This document shows positions 34,040-43,492 of a stretch of 64,000 nt of DNA, in pieces (within the stretch, counting starts at the first letter, position 1; every line of letters begins with the position of its first letter). The notes beneath the pieces are model-generated. The model was given only the letters and a program-made list of their open reading frames with translations. It was not told where the DNA came from and did no database searches. The stretch comes from Nocardia donostiensis (GTDB lineage Bacteria; Actinomycetota; Actinomycetes; Mycobacteriales; Mycobacteriaceae). The DNA lies in NCBI RefSeq assembly GCF_002081715.1, contig NZ_MUKP01000004.1, forward strand, positions 143,638 through 207,637, in the 5' to 3' direction. The translations under genes were made by a program, and so were the position numbers.

Positions 34040-35110
34040 TCAGCTGTACTGGTCGACCGGGTCGCGGCTGCCCACCCCGGTGGTGAATTCGCGGATACGC
34101 CACCGTCCGCCCGCGTCGGCCGCCAGCGGCGGGGTGTCGCCGCCGGCTCCCGCCCGGAAACCCGAGAGGAATTCGCGCATGGTGTCCGCCGCATTCACGT
34201 GCGGTGTCCAGCCGAGTTCCGCACGCGCGCGGGTGGTGTCCATGATCGGCAAATGCATCAACGCATCGAAGAGTTCGGGCTGCGGGGGTAGCAGCCGCAG
34301 CCGCCAACCCGCGGCGAGCGCGCCGCGAACCAGGCGCGGGGGTACCGCGACGATGCGGGTGTGCAGGAGTTCGGCGATGCGGGCGGCATCGATCACCGGG
34401 TCGGCGGCGAGGTTGAACGCCCCACGGACATCGCCGAGGGCGGCGAGGGCGTAGGCGCGGCCGATATCGGCGCTGTGCACCGCCTGGAAACGCAACCCGC
34501 GCGGGAACGGCAGCAGCGGGAGGGCACCGGGGCGCACCAGCGGGTTGGGGACCAACGGGCCGGCGAACAATCGTCGCTGCTGGCTGGCGGAACCGTACTG
34601 AAAAGTGAACGCGGGCCGCATCCGCACCACCCGGCAGCGCGGATACCTGCGTTCGAACGCGTCGAGCAGGCGCTCGGCATAGGCTTTCTCCCGCATATAC
34701 GCCGCCTGCGGCCAACCATCGGTGGGCCAGTCCTCGGCCACCGGCCGGTCGTCGCGGCACGGTGAATAGGCGCCCACCGAGGACGCGTACACCAGCGCAG
34801 GCACCTCCGCCTCGGCTGCCGCGCGCAGCACCCGCTCGGTACCACCCACATTGGCCCGCCAGGTCACCCACGTTTTCCGCGACGGCTGGAACAACCACGC
34901 CAGATGCACCACCACATCCGCGCCACGGAACCAGGGCACCAGGTCATCGGATCGGATATCGGCAGTAGCCCACTCCACCCGATCTCCGGTCGTCATCGGC
35001 CTGCGCCGCGCCAACCCCAGAATCGAGGTCACCTCCGACTGCTGTGTCAGCGCGTCGACCACCGCGGTCCCCACGTTCCCGGTCGCACCGACAACGACAA
35101 CTCGCATCAT
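34040..35110 (-). CDS. NAD-dependent epimerase/dehydratase family protein
   Basis: 356-residue extended SDR. VVVVGATGNVGTAVVDAL at residues 4-21 binds the dinucleotide, VVHLAWLFQPS follows, the catalytic serine lies in VYASSVGAYSP, and YMREK provides Tyr and Lys. The C-terminal part is helical. Substrate unknown; relatives act on nucleotide sugars or carry out quinone/isoflavone-type reductions. The gene begins with two ATGs (35110 and 35107). Confidence 0.9.
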   Translation of the reverse strand: MMRVVVVGATGNVGTAVVDALTQQSEVTSILGLARRRPMTTGDRVEWATADIRSDDLVPWFRGADVVVHLAWLFQPSRKTWVTWRANVGGTERVLRAAAEAEVPALVYASSVGAYSPCRDDRPVAEDWPTDGWPQAAYMREKAYAERLLDAFERRYPRCRVVRMRPAFTFQYGSASQQRRLFAGPLVPNPLVRPGALPLLPFPRGLRFQAVHSADIGRAYALAALGDVRGAFNLAADPVIDAARIAELLHTRIVAVPPRLVRGALAAGWRLRLLPPQPELFDALMHLPIMDTTRARAELGWTPHVNAADTMREFLSGFRAGAGGDTPPLAADAGGRWRIREFTTGVGSRDPVDQYS

Positions 35111-35471
35111 CGCTCCTCACCGTCGCCTCTCCCCGACTCGGCCTACCCCGGAACACCAGAGCTACACCCGGCGCCTGGGCCCGCCCACTGTGTGCGGTCC
35201 GAGCCTGCCGTCCTCGCCCGGAAGCAGTCACCGCAGCCGAATACCGGGGCATCGACTTCCGCCCGTTACGGGTTGTCCCGGGCTCGTCGGCTCGGTCCGC
35301 ATGTTCGGCAGCCGGAACCGAGCGGGCCTCCTTTCGTCCGCGAACGCGCGATCAGCACACGCAGGCATCCACCCGCTCGCCACTCCGCCGCCGGTGCAGC
35401 CGATACCTGCGGGCTCGATCGCACCGCGATCGGCCAGGTAGCTACGTTGCCCCCTGACCGGCGGCTGCTTT
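35111..35471. other. Intergenic stretch without recognisable genes
   Basis: About 360 nt between the epimerase and HAD-hydrolase genes. The frames that cross it are shadows. It should contain the promoter of the epimerase gene; no clear palindrome or terminator is seen. Confidence 0.4.
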
Positions 35472-36149
35472 TCACGAATGCGGCAACGCCGCGATCGGGC
35501 TGTCGTCGAAACCGGCGAGAAGGTCGGCGGGATCGTCGTAGACGGCGCAGGCTCCGGCTTCGCGTAGTTCGGTTTCACAGACGCCGCCCGATCGGAAGCC
35601 GACGAACCGCACGCCCGCACGGCGGCAGGCTGTCGCATCCCAGACCGTGTCACCGACAAAGACGGCATGGGCCGCGTCCACACCGGAGCGCTCCAGTGCC
35701 GCGCGCACGATATCGGGGCGCGGTTTCGCGGTGCCGACATCTTCGCTGGACGTTTCCGCAGCCACCAGCTCCGAGCCGCCGAGCACCTCGCGCAGGGCCT
35801 CGAGTTCCGCTTCGGGGGCCGACGTCGCCAGCACCACCTTCGGGCCGGCGGCGGCCACGCGGTCGAGGAGCTCACGAGCGCCTGTGACACGCCGCATCAG
35901 CGGCTGCGCCTGCAGGTAGTAGCGCAGGTGCAGCTCTTTGGCCCTGTCTCTGATCTCGTTCGTGGCGTCCGGCAGCAGCTCCTGCACCAGCAGCGAGCCG
36001 TCCATGCCGATACTGCGGTGCACCCGCCACGCATCCACATCGGCGCCCGTCTCGGCGAAGGCGCGGGACCAGGCGTAGACGTGCAGGTAGTTGGAGTCGA
36101 CGAGGGTTCCGTCGATATCGAACAGGACTGCGGTGGCCGGATCGGGCAT
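35472..36149 (-). CDS. HAD family hydrolase (phosphoglycolate phosphatase-like)
   Basis: 225 residues with the four HAD motifs: DIDGTLVDS (nucleophile Asp11, acid Asp13), the Ser/Thr in VVLATSAP, Lys in GTAKPRPD, and the acidic VGDTVWD. A helical cap is inserted after motif I (residues about 18-85). Hydrolyses a small phosphate monoester; substrate unknown. Single gene. Confidence 0.92.
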   Translation of the reverse strand: MPDPATAVLFDIDGTLVDSNYLHVYAWSRAFAETGADVDAWRVHRSIGMDGSLLVQELLPDATNEIRDRAKELHLRYYLQAQPLMRRVTGARELLDRVAAAGPKVVLATSAPEAELEALREVLGGSELVAAETSSEDVGTAKPRPDIVRAALERSGVDAAHAVFVGDTVWDATACRRAGVRFVGFRSGGVCETELREAGACAVYDDPADLLAGFDDSPIAALPHS

Positions 36150-36194
36150 GGGCGCCGATTACCCGGCGACGCAGGAACCAATCGTGAGATGTAA

Positions 36195-36701
36195 TCAGGC
36201 GGGGTGGCCTGGTTCGAGCCTGGTCGCATGGCTCAACCGCACGACCGCACCCGGCTCACCGGGAGCGAACCCGTCTTCGGGTTCGATGACGAAACCGACG
36301 TGGTCGCCCAGATCGTGGCGCGCGACGATCCGGCCGCAGAACCAGGCAAGGGTATCGAGGATGATCGGCACACCGTGCGGGCCAACCCGCCACGGCGTCC
36401 AGCTGAATTTATCCATCTCGTCGCCGGTTTCGGCTCCGAACAGTGCTGCCAGGGCCATATTGTCGGCGCCGACCAGGTGCACGGCCATATGCTGCGCTGC
36501 CCCGGAAATGCGGTAAGTGTGGTTGTTCTTCGACAGGCACACCAGGAACCGAGCCGGGTCGATGCTCACCTGAGCGGCGAAACCGACCAGGCAGCCGGCC
36601 CGTTCCTCGCCCACCGCGAGGGTCGCGATATAGAGCGATGGGTCGGCCATCGCCATCACCGCATCGAACGCCTCCGGCCCGTGCACCGAATTCTCCGGCA
36701 T
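36195..36701 (-). CDS. Flavin reductase family protein
   Basis: 168 residues of the flavin reductase-like split beta-barrel fold: GCLVGFAAQVSIDPARFLVC is the FMN-binding block, followed by KNNHTYRISGAAQHMAVHLV. It differs in sequence from the HpaC-like protein at 14169 and has no adjacent oxygenase, so it may act alone as an FMN-dependent oxidoreductase. Confidence 0.9.
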   Translation of the reverse strand: MPENSVHGPEAFDAVMAMADPSLYIATLAVGEERAGCLVGFAAQVSIDPARFLVCLSKNNHTYRISGAAQHMAVHLVGADNMALAALFGAETGDEMDKFSWTPWRVGPHGVPIILDTLAWFCGRIVARHDLGDHVGFVIEPEDGFAPGEPGAVVRLSHATRLEPGHPA

Positions 36702-36780
36702 CAGCCGTGTATATCAGAACCACGGTCCGCCGCCGGGATTTCCGCCCGAACCGTCCACCTGGGGATTCATCCGATGGGGT

Positions 36781-38070
36781 TCAACCGAGCGCTGCCGCCT
36801 TGTGCCGCAGCAGCGACTTTTCACGACTGTTTCCGGTCAACTCGACGGCGGTAGCGAACGCCACTCGCGCCTCGTCGAATCGGTTCAGCCGAGCCAGCAA
36901 CTCACCCCGGGTCGCGTGCAGCAGATGGTATTTCGCGAGATCGCCGCTGGAGACGAGACGCTCGACAATGCGCAACGCCGCCTCCGGGCCAGCCGCCATC
37001 GACACCGCGACCGCCCGGTTCAACTCGATGACCGGTGACGGCGTGAGCCGGCCGAGCGCCTCGTACAGCAGCACAACACGCTCCCAGTCGGTGTCGTCGA
37101 CCGAGGCCGCCACCGCATGGCATTCGGCGATCGCCGCCTGCAACCCGTACGCGCCGCGCCCACGCCCGAGCGCGTCGGCGCGGGCCAGAGCGGCCCGGCC
37201 GCGCCGGATACGGCCGTGATCCCAGCGTCGTCGGTCTTGGTCGGCGAGCAGGACCGGGTTGCCGTCGGCGTCCAGCCGGGCCGGGAAGCGCGCGGCGGTG
37301 AGTTCCATGAGCGCGACCAGACCGTGCACCTCGGGTTCGCCCGGCACCAGTTCGGCGAGGATGCGGGCGAGGCGGATCGCTTCCCGGCTCAGTTCCTGGC
37401 GCATCCAGTCCTCGCCCCGGCTCGCCGCGTGGCCTTCGTTGAACATCAGGTACAGCACACCGAGCACGGCGGCCAGCCGCACCCCGAACTCTGCCCGCTC
37501 CGGCACCACGAACGGTACCGCCGCGGCGGCGAGCGTCTTCTTCGCGCGCACGATGCGCTGCTGCACCGTGGCGGTGGGCACCAGGCAGGCCCGGGCGATC
37601 TCCTCGGTGGACAGACCGCCCACCACCCGCAGTGTCAGCGCCATCCGCGCTTCGCGCGACAACACCGGATGGCAGGCGATAAATATCAGCCGCAGCACAT
37701 CGTCGTCGATATCGTCGGGGTCCCAGGGCAGTTCCCCCGCCTCCGCCGCATCGGTTTCCAGGTCGCGCGCGATATCGGCCACTCGTTGGTCGTAGCGTTC
37801 CCGCCGCCGCAGCCCGTCGATCGCTTTCCGTTTCGCGACCGTGGTCAGCCAGGCACCCGGTTTCGCCGGTATCCCCTGGCGGGGCCATTGCGCGAGCGCG
37901 TCGACGAGCGCTTCCTGAGCAAGGTCTTCGGCGAGCGCGAAATCACCTACCACGCGGGTGAGTGCGGCGACGATCCGCGCCGATTCGATCCGCCACACGG
38001 CGGCGACACTGCGCCGCACGGACTCGGCAGACGCGGAGTCCGTGCGGCGCAGCGCCTCCCGGTCGGTCAT
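36781..38070 (-). CDS. ECF sigma factor with long C-terminal extension (SigJ/DUF6596-like)
   Basis: 429 residues. Region 2 is recognisable (VWRIESARIVAALTRVVGDF, LAEDLAQEALVDALAQWP), region 4 reads GGLSTEEIARACLVPTATVQ then QRIVRAKK, and a C-terminal domain of about 230 residues rich in TPR-like helices (MFNEGHAASRG, AECHAVAAS) follows. This is the ECF group usually encoded next to a YCII-domain protein, as here: the YCII gene ends 5 nt upstream. The C-terminal extension is thought to regulate the sigma factor in place of a classic anti-sigma factor. ATG 38070 is the natural start. Confidence 0.93.
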   Translation of the reverse strand: MTDREALRRTDSASAESVRRSVAAVWRIESARIVAALTRVVGDFALAEDLAQEALVDALAQWPRQGIPAKPGAWLTTVAKRKAIDGLRRRERYDQRVADIARDLETDAAEAGELPWDPDDIDDDVLRLIFIACHPVLSREARMALTLRVVGGLSTEEIARACLVPTATVQQRIVRAKKTLAAAAVPFVVPERAEFGVRLAAVLGVLYLMFNEGHAASRGEDWMRQELSREAIRLARILAELVPGEPEVHGLVALMELTAARFPARLDADGNPVLLADQDRRRWDHGRIRRGRAALARADALGRGRGAYGLQAAIAECHAVAASVDDTDWERVVLLYEALGRLTPSPVIELNRAVAVSMAAGPEAALRIVERLVSSGDLAKYHLLHATRGELLARLNRFDEARVAFATAVELTGNSREKSLLRHKAAALG

Positions 38071-38075
38071 CCCGG

Positions 38076-38498
38076 CTAGGCCTTCCGGCTCTCCAACTCC
38101 TCGCGCCAACCCGCTTCCTTCTGGATCCACTCGTTGTCCTGCGGGAAGTCCTCGACACCGCTCACCCGGCGCACCTCGATCTTCGAACCCGGCCCCAGCG
38201 GCACTCGCTTGGCCCATTCGACGGCCTCCTCCTTGGAGGCGACATCGAGGATCCAGAAACCGCCGAACAGCTCCTTGGTCTCCCCGTAAGGGCCGTCGGT
38301 GACCAGCGGCGGATCCTCGGAGAAGTCGACGACGCAGCCCTGCTCCGGTTCGGCCAGCCCCTCACCGCCCAGCAGCACACCCGCCTTCATCAAGGACTCG
38401 TTGAATTTGCCCATCTCTTCGATGATCTGCTCGAACGGAATGTTCTTCGACGCCTCGATCGCCTCGTCGGTGGCTCGCATGATCAGCATGAATTTCAT
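38076..38498 (-). CDS. YCII-related domain protein
   Basis: 140 residues, MKFMLIMRATDEAIEAS start, GVLLGGEGLAEPEQG, then TDGPYGETKELFGGFWILDV, the conserved YCII/DGPF block. Frequently encoded with ECF41-like sigma factors, as here, probably as one transcript (5-nt gap). The second of two adjacent ATGs (38498) has better spacing from GGAG. Possible small enzyme or sensor; the role is not established. Confidence 0.9.
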   Translation of the reverse strand: MKFMLIMRATDEAIEASKNIPFEQIIEEMGKFNESLMKAGVLLGGEGLAEPEQGCVVDFSEDPPLVTDGPYGETKELFGGFWILDVASKEEAVEWAKRVPLGPGSKIEVRRVSGVEDFPQDNEWIQKEAGWREELESRKA

Positions 38499-38637
38499 CA
38501 TTTCGCTCCTTCGGTGCCGGGCCGCTGTTCGACCCGCTCACTCATAGCGTCGAACGATATTGCGCCGGATCGACACGTCGGAAAACATTCTTCGAAGATT
38601 TTTTCTCCGCCCTCCGTACGCGACTCAGCGCCCGCGT

Positions 38638-40683
38638 TCACACCAGGTCACGAGGTATGCGGTGATGCCAGTTCTGGGAGTACACCCGTTTGGCCACCTT
38701 CCGCGGATCGGCCCGCGGCTCTTCCAGCTCGTAGGCGTCGAGCTGGGCATCGAGCACGAACTCCGCACGCGTGCAGCGCAGCACCGTGTTGGTGGTGACC
38801 TCGACACGCCAGTTCTGCCGCTCCATACGGCGCACCGTATGAGTTTCGCCCCAGACCGAATTGACGTCGTTGCCGCGGAAACTGAACCATTCGGTGGTGG
38901 CTCGGCGCACCGTGGTCGCGGTGTCGTCGAGGCGGAACGTACCCTGATCGTTCTCGATTTCCAGGGTGGACACCCCGCTCTCCAGATCGCGTTCCACCTT
39001 CCAATGATGTTTACCCGGCTCCAACCGGGTGGCCGGCGTCGCGGGCGCGACTTCGGGGGGATCGAACGGCCGCAACCGCTCGTCCTCGGGGCGCGGGGTA
39101 CGGTGCGGCATCCGCAGCACACTGTTGCCGGTGCTGACCCGCAGCATCACCGGTTCCGGCGACGGCCAGGCCAACGGCCAATACGACGACGACACCGACA
39201 GCCGGATCCGATGCCCCGGCGGAAACGAATGCGCCATTCCGTTCAGCGGCACCCGCACCCGGTACTCGCGGCCCGGTTCCAGCGGTTTCGGCTCCCCGCT
39301 GCCGTCACGATGGGTGAGGTTGAGCAGCCCATAGGTGACACGGGTGGCTTCACCATTGGGCGCGACATCCGACAGCCGGGCCGCGACCATGGCGTTGGGC
39401 CGGTCGGCGGAAACTTCCAGTTCCAGCTCCGGCATCCCGAGCACCTCGAAAGTCTCGGTGAGCACCTCGGTTTCGAACACCAGCGAACCGCCGTCCTCCT
39501 CCCGCTGATCCGACGGCAGGTCCGGGGTTGCGGCATAGGAAGCCCATTTACCCGCAAACATGCCCACGCTCAACGGGGACTGCAGCCACAGCCTGCGCGG
39601 CTCCTCGTCACCGGGGTCCTCCGACAGCGCGTACCGCGTGAGAGTGAATTCGCGAGTGTCCAGCTTCGGGGACGGCCACTCCTGCTCACCCACCCAGCGG
39701 CCGGGCCGGTCCTCGTAGGAGGGTTGCGGCGAGACACTGTCCTGCATCCAGGCCCGCAACATCGGCTCGTCCATGACCCCGGTGTCACGTCCCTTGAGCC
39801 AGTGATCCCACCAACGCACCAACTCCTGCAGGAATCCGATCGCCGGGCCCGGCACACCCAGGTGCGGATACTTGTGCCCCCACGGCCCGATCAGACCGCG
39901 CCGGGGCACGTCGAGATGTTCGAGCAGACGGAAGATCGCGTTGGTGTAGCCGTCGGCCCATCCCCCGACCGCGAGCACCGGGCAACCCACCGCACTGTAG
40001 TCCTCGTTCACCGAGGCGCGCTTCCAGTAGTCGTCGCGATGCTGATGCCGCAGCCACTGCTCGAGCCACAACCCGCTACCGGCCAAGCGCTCATGCCACA
40101 TATCACGCCAGCGGTCACCGACGATCGCCGGATCGGGTGGCAGACTGTTGAACGCGAACATCACCGTCGCCTCCGACAGGTTGTCCGACAGCAAGCAGCC
40201 GCCCATGTAGTGCATATTGTCGACGTACAGATCCTCGGTGGCCGAGGCGGATACGATCGCCGCCAATGCGGGCGGGCGGCGGGCAGCCACCTGCAACGAA
40301 TTGAATCCACCCCACGAAATACCCATCATGCCGACCTTGCCGTTGCACCAGGGTTGCTCGGCGAGCCAGTCGATGACCGCGCAGGCGTCGTCGTGTTCGG
40401 TGGGCAGGTATTCGTCGGTGAGCACCCCGTCGGAGTCGCCGCTGCCGCGCAGGTCCACGCGCACGCTCACATAACCGTGGCCCGCCAGATACGGATGGTT
40501 GAGCGCGTCACGGGCACGGGTGAGGTCGCGTTTGCGGTAGGGGATGTACTCGAACACCGCGGGTAGCGGTTCGTCGGTGACCGGCCGCCAGACCCGGGCC
40601 GCCAACCGAGCCCCGTCGGGCATGGGAATGAAAACATTCTCGATGTCGCGTACCCGATAGGGCAGCGATTCGACCGTGCGCAC
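38638..40683 (-). CDS. CocE/NonD family hydrolase
   Basis: 681-residue alpha/beta-hydrolase with a C-terminal jelly-roll (X-Pro dipeptidyl-peptidase C-terminal type). Catalytic Ser123 (GISWGG), Asp244 (GGWADGY) and His270 (GPWGHKYPH) are visible; the C-terminal beta domain begins near residue 320. Enzymes of this family cleave acyl esters or amides such as cocaine, glutaryl-7-ACA or X-Pro dipeptides. No signal peptide is present, so it is cytoplasmic. It starts at GTG 40683, directly after the stop of the ATP-grasp gene (no gap), so the two are translationally linked. An ATP-grasp ligase plus a hydrolase suggests a make-and-break pair for an amide-bonded metabolite. Confidence 0.92.
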   Translation of the reverse strand: MRTVESLPYRVRDIENVFIPMPDGARLAARVWRPVTDEPLPAVFEYIPYRKRDLTRARDALNHPYLAGHGYVSVRVDLRGSGDSDGVLTDEYLPTEHDDACAVIDWLAEQPWCNGKVGMMGISWGGFNSLQVAARRPPALAAIVSASATEDLYVDNMHYMGGCLLSDNLSEATVMFAFNSLPPDPAIVGDRWRDMWHERLAGSGLWLEQWLRHQHRDDYWKRASVNEDYSAVGCPVLAVGGWADGYTNAIFRLLEHLDVPRRGLIGPWGHKYPHLGVPGPAIGFLQELVRWWDHWLKGRDTGVMDEPMLRAWMQDSVSPQPSYEDRPGRWVGEQEWPSPKLDTREFTLTRYALSEDPGDEEPRRLWLQSPLSVGMFAGKWASYAATPDLPSDQREEDGGSLVFETEVLTETFEVLGMPELELEVSADRPNAMVAARLSDVAPNGEATRVTYGLLNLTHRDGSGEPKPLEPGREYRVRVPLNGMAHSFPPGHRIRLSVSSSYWPLAWPSPEPVMLRVSTGNSVLRMPHRTPRPEDERLRPFDPPEVAPATPATRLEPGKHHWKVERDLESGVSTLEIENDQGTFRLDDTATTVRRATTEWFSFRGNDVNSVWGETHTVRRMERQNWRVEVTTNTVLRCTRAEFVLDAQLDAYELEEPRADPRKVAKRVYSQNWHHRIPRDLV

Positions 40684-41970
40684 TCAGCAGACCTCCTCGA
40701 ATCCGAACGACAACATGTCGAGACAGTCCCGGTACCGCTGTTCGAGTTCAGCGTGGTCGTCCGCGCCGATGTACAAGGTGGCCAGCTTGTACCGGTAAGC
40801 ATCCTGGTTGTGTAGCTCCGACAGCCGGTTGCCGACCGACACGTCGATGCGCACCACCGTGCCGGGGAACCGTTTCTGCAAGTCGGCGATTTCGTCGTCG
40901 GTGGGCACCCGGGTGACCACGCCGTCTCCATAACGGGGCACCAGGCATTGGGCCGCTACCGCGAACTCACCACGCCGATGCGGCATACCGGGCCGTCGGC
41001 CCAGCGCCACGTCGATGGCCACCGCATGATTCGAGGTGCCGTCCACCTTGACGAACAGGTCGCTGTGTGATTGCGAGATACGCGTATTGACCTCGATCAA
41101 CCAGAGTTTGCCCGTCTGGGAGTCCCACATGAACTCGGAGTTGAAACAGCCGTTGTCGTAGCCGGTGTGGCGCAGGTAGCGCTCGGTGACGTCAACCATT
41201 TTCCGCTGCACGTCCTCGGGAATCGAACGCGCAGGGTAGTCCAGGTGGACGAAGCTGTGGCCTGCCTCGTCCTTGCGCATATCGAACACCCCGTGCACGT
41301 GGTACTCGCCGCGGAACATCGAACCTTCCGGTGCGGCCTGGGTGCCGGTGACAATCTGCTCCGCCAGGCAGGTGCGCCCGCCCGCGACTTGCACATCGTC
41401 GGGCACCCTCACCCGGGCCAGCGCCTGATCGAAGGGGTCGGCGATCCGGCTGATCTCGGCGCGGATCCGTTCGGTCGCGGCCGCGAACTGTTCGGCGTCG
41501 GCGACCTCGAATCCCAGCTGGGAGGAATGGGATTTGATCGGTTTGACCCAGAACGGGAACGGGATATCGATCTGCTGCAGCGCGTCGGGATCGAACGGGT
41601 CGAACGCACAGAAGGCGGGCACACATTCGGGCACCACTTCACGCTGTAGCATCCGGCTCCACAGCTTGTGCTCGTTGCGCAGCACGCTGACCAGACTGGG
41701 TGAGGGCAGCCCGTACTCCTCGGCGAGGATCGGCACGAGCACGCTGGTCGGGAAGTCCCAGTGGGCGATGATCGCGTGGATCTCGCCGTCGAACGCGCGC
41801 AGCTGGGCTCGTGCTCGGTTCAGCAGTTCGTCGAAGTCGAACTCTTCGGCAGCGATCAGGGTGTCGTAGTCGAGCAGTCCGTGCAGGTTCAGGCCCCCGG
41901 GAAGGTCGACCGTACCGATCTCACTACGTTGCAGTTCTGTAAGGGCCGGTACGAAAATATTGGTACTCAC
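40684..41970 (-). CDS. ATP-grasp domain ligase
   Basis: 428 residues. The central part is an ATP-grasp fold: ARVRVPDD... CLAEQIV region for nucleotide binding, HSFVHLDYPARSIPEDVQRK, and the Mg-binding CFNSEFMWDSQTGKLWLIEV followed by NTRISQSHSDLF. The family (carbamoyl-phosphate-synthase-L/D-Ala-D-Ala ligase-like) activates a carboxylate as acyl phosphate and joins it to an amine or other nucleophile. The N-terminal 100 residues (AIIAHWDFPTSVLVPILAEE) resemble those of stand-alone peptide or amino-acid ligases. It heads a two-gene unit with the CocE/NonD hydrolase. The substrate is unknown. Confidence 0.88.
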   Translation of the reverse strand: MSTNIFVPALTELQRSEIGTVDLPGGLNLHGLLDYDTLIAAEEFDFDELLNRARAQLRAFDGEIHAIIAHWDFPTSVLVPILAEEYGLPSPSLVSVLRNEHKLWSRMLQREVVPECVPAFCAFDPFDPDALQQIDIPFPFWVKPIKSHSSQLGFEVADAEQFAAATERIRAEISRIADPFDQALARVRVPDDVQVAGGRTCLAEQIVTGTQAAPEGSMFRGEYHVHGVFDMRKDEAGHSFVHLDYPARSIPEDVQRKMVDVTERYLRHTGYDNGCFNSEFMWDSQTGKLWLIEVNTRISQSHSDLFVKVDGTSNHAVAIDVALGRRPGMPHRRGEFAVAAQCLVPRYGDGVVTRVPTDDEIADLQKRFPGTVVRIDVSVGNRLSELHNQDAYRYKLATLYIGADDHAELEQRYRDCLDMLSFGFEEVC

Positions 41971-42518
41971 TGAGACCGGCTATCCGCGATCGGCGCTCTG
42001 AAACATCGGCGCGTCCCGGTCACGGGGTGCAGCGCAGCGGTCAAACGCTGAATTTCCGAGCCCCCACCTGTTGAAACATAGTTATTTCATATCTACTTCC
42101 GGTCATGATTCACAACGAGTGAGCGACATATTGTGACCCAGGCCCCAATGGCAACTGTTAACCGAGTCACAGAGGGTGACGAACAGTCGAAGCACCCCTT
42201 CCCGCGACTTTCCGGTTACCCGCAAGTACGATCAGCAAAACACCAGGACAGCTCGCCGACGACACCAGTACGCGTGGGTGACCAAGCACCACAGGGCAAC
42301 CCATGGGACCGCTCGGCGCAATCGCTTGCGCCGCATGGGATGCGCATCACCTTGATCCGGGCAACAGACCCTTCTACGGTTATTCATGTCGATGGCCGAA
42401 GGCGCCCATTAACGAATCTTTCCCAAAGGAAAGTCGCATTTCCGCACCGATTCGGCAATCACGATCTGATTACCGTCCCGGACAATGAATCTGCGCGGCA
42501 CAGTCGAAAACTGGAGCA
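41971..42518. other. Long intergenic region, AT-richer than its surroundings
   Basis: About 550 nt between the divergent ATP-grasp gene and the first of two paralogous membrane protein genes. It is visibly less GC-rich than the flanking genes. A partial inverted repeat TGAAA-N8-TTTCA is at 42072-42089, about 100 nt upstream of the ATP-grasp start. The open frames that cross the region have no protein-like character. It probably holds both promoters. Confidence 0.45.
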
Positions 42519-43427
42519 ATGGCACAACCCAACCCCTGGCAAAAGCAGGCATCTCGTACCCGTCACAGTGAAACCGCCGACCGCCCAACGGTTTCCAGGG
42601 ACGATCGAGCCAACGAGACCCGAGCCGGCTGGGGATACATCTGCGCCGCCATCGCGAGCATGCTCACCTTCGCCCTGCTGTTCCAGCCGTGGCTTTCGGC
42701 CTGGGGCCCCAAGGGCGAGGCCACCGCCGACGCCTTCGGCCGGATCACCGGCTACACGTCCGACCCGCAGGGCTGGACCATGGCCACCGCACGCAAGGTC
42801 GGTATCACCGGATTCTGGGCGCTGCTCGCCGCCGCTGCCATCATCACCACCGTGTTCGCGGTCGCGGCCTACCTGCGCACCCGGAACGAAGCGCTCGCCC
42901 ATCTGGCGACCGCCGCCAGCATCGCGGTCGCGTTGTTCGTGCTCGCCACCGTGCTGTACCTCAACAGCAAAGCCCCCGAACTCCGGGTCGCCAGCCAATC
43001 CCACGACGGGTTGCAGACCCTGCTGGACCTGGCCAGCGGCGCACGCGAAACGAGCAACTCCGGTAAGCACCCGGTCGCCTCTGCCGGCCTGGAGCCCGCG
43101 GCGCTGCTCGCCGCCGTACTCGCGGTCGGCGCGGCGGTAGCCGCGGTCGCACAATGGCTCGGTGGCACCTCGGCCACACCGGGCGCGACGAGCACCGAAC
43201 AGCCCGAGCCGTCCACCGCGGAACCGGCCGATACCGCCACCGAGACTGTCGCAGTCCGCGCAACCTCCCGGACCGTCGACCCGGAAGAAAGCGCCTCCCT
43301 GTGGCACGAACTGATGTTCGCCGACCTCGTCGCCCACGCGAACCGGGCACACCCGGCGCTCGAACAGAGCGACAGCGAAGGCGCCGACCGTCCCAGGGGA
43401 TTACGTAAGCCGGTACTGACCAGCTGA
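42519..43427 (+). CDS. Actinobacterial membrane protein, paralog 1
   Basis: 302 residues with a polar N-terminus of 35 residues, then about four transmembrane segments (40-60, 97-117, 128-146 and 190-208) and a polar, acidic C-terminal tail of about 90 residues. It shares with the following gene the pattern GWGYICAAIASMLTFALLFQ, then PWL, a GP(K/N)G loop and FGRI, and the second segment LAAAAIITT. Unknown family. ATG 42519 lacks a strong ribosome binding site. Both N-termini start MxQPxPW. Confidence 0.8.
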   Translation: MAQPNPWQKQASRTRHSETADRPTVSRDDRANETRAGWGYICAAIASMLTFALLFQPWLSAWGPKGEATADAFGRITGYTSDPQGWTMATARKVGITGFWALLAAAAIITTVFAVAAYLRTRNEALAHLATAASIAVALFVLATVLYLNSKAPELRVASQSHDGLQTLLDLASGARETSNSGKHPVASAGLEPAALLAAVLAVGAAVAAVAQWLGGTSATPGATSTEQPEPSTAEPADTATETVAVRATSRTVDPEESASLWHELMFADLVAHANRAHPALEQSDSEGADRPRGLRKPVLTS

Positions 43428-43492
43428 ACCCGGCCCCACAAAGGCAACAGCCAGCGAATTCCCAGTGGTGGCTACAGCTTTAAACTGGGGAA

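Noticed and set aside
38560..40566. 668-codon plus-strand open frame
   Set aside because: Antisense to the CocE/NonD gene, which has all catalytic residues; the plus frame has no domain and is a GC-rich shadow.
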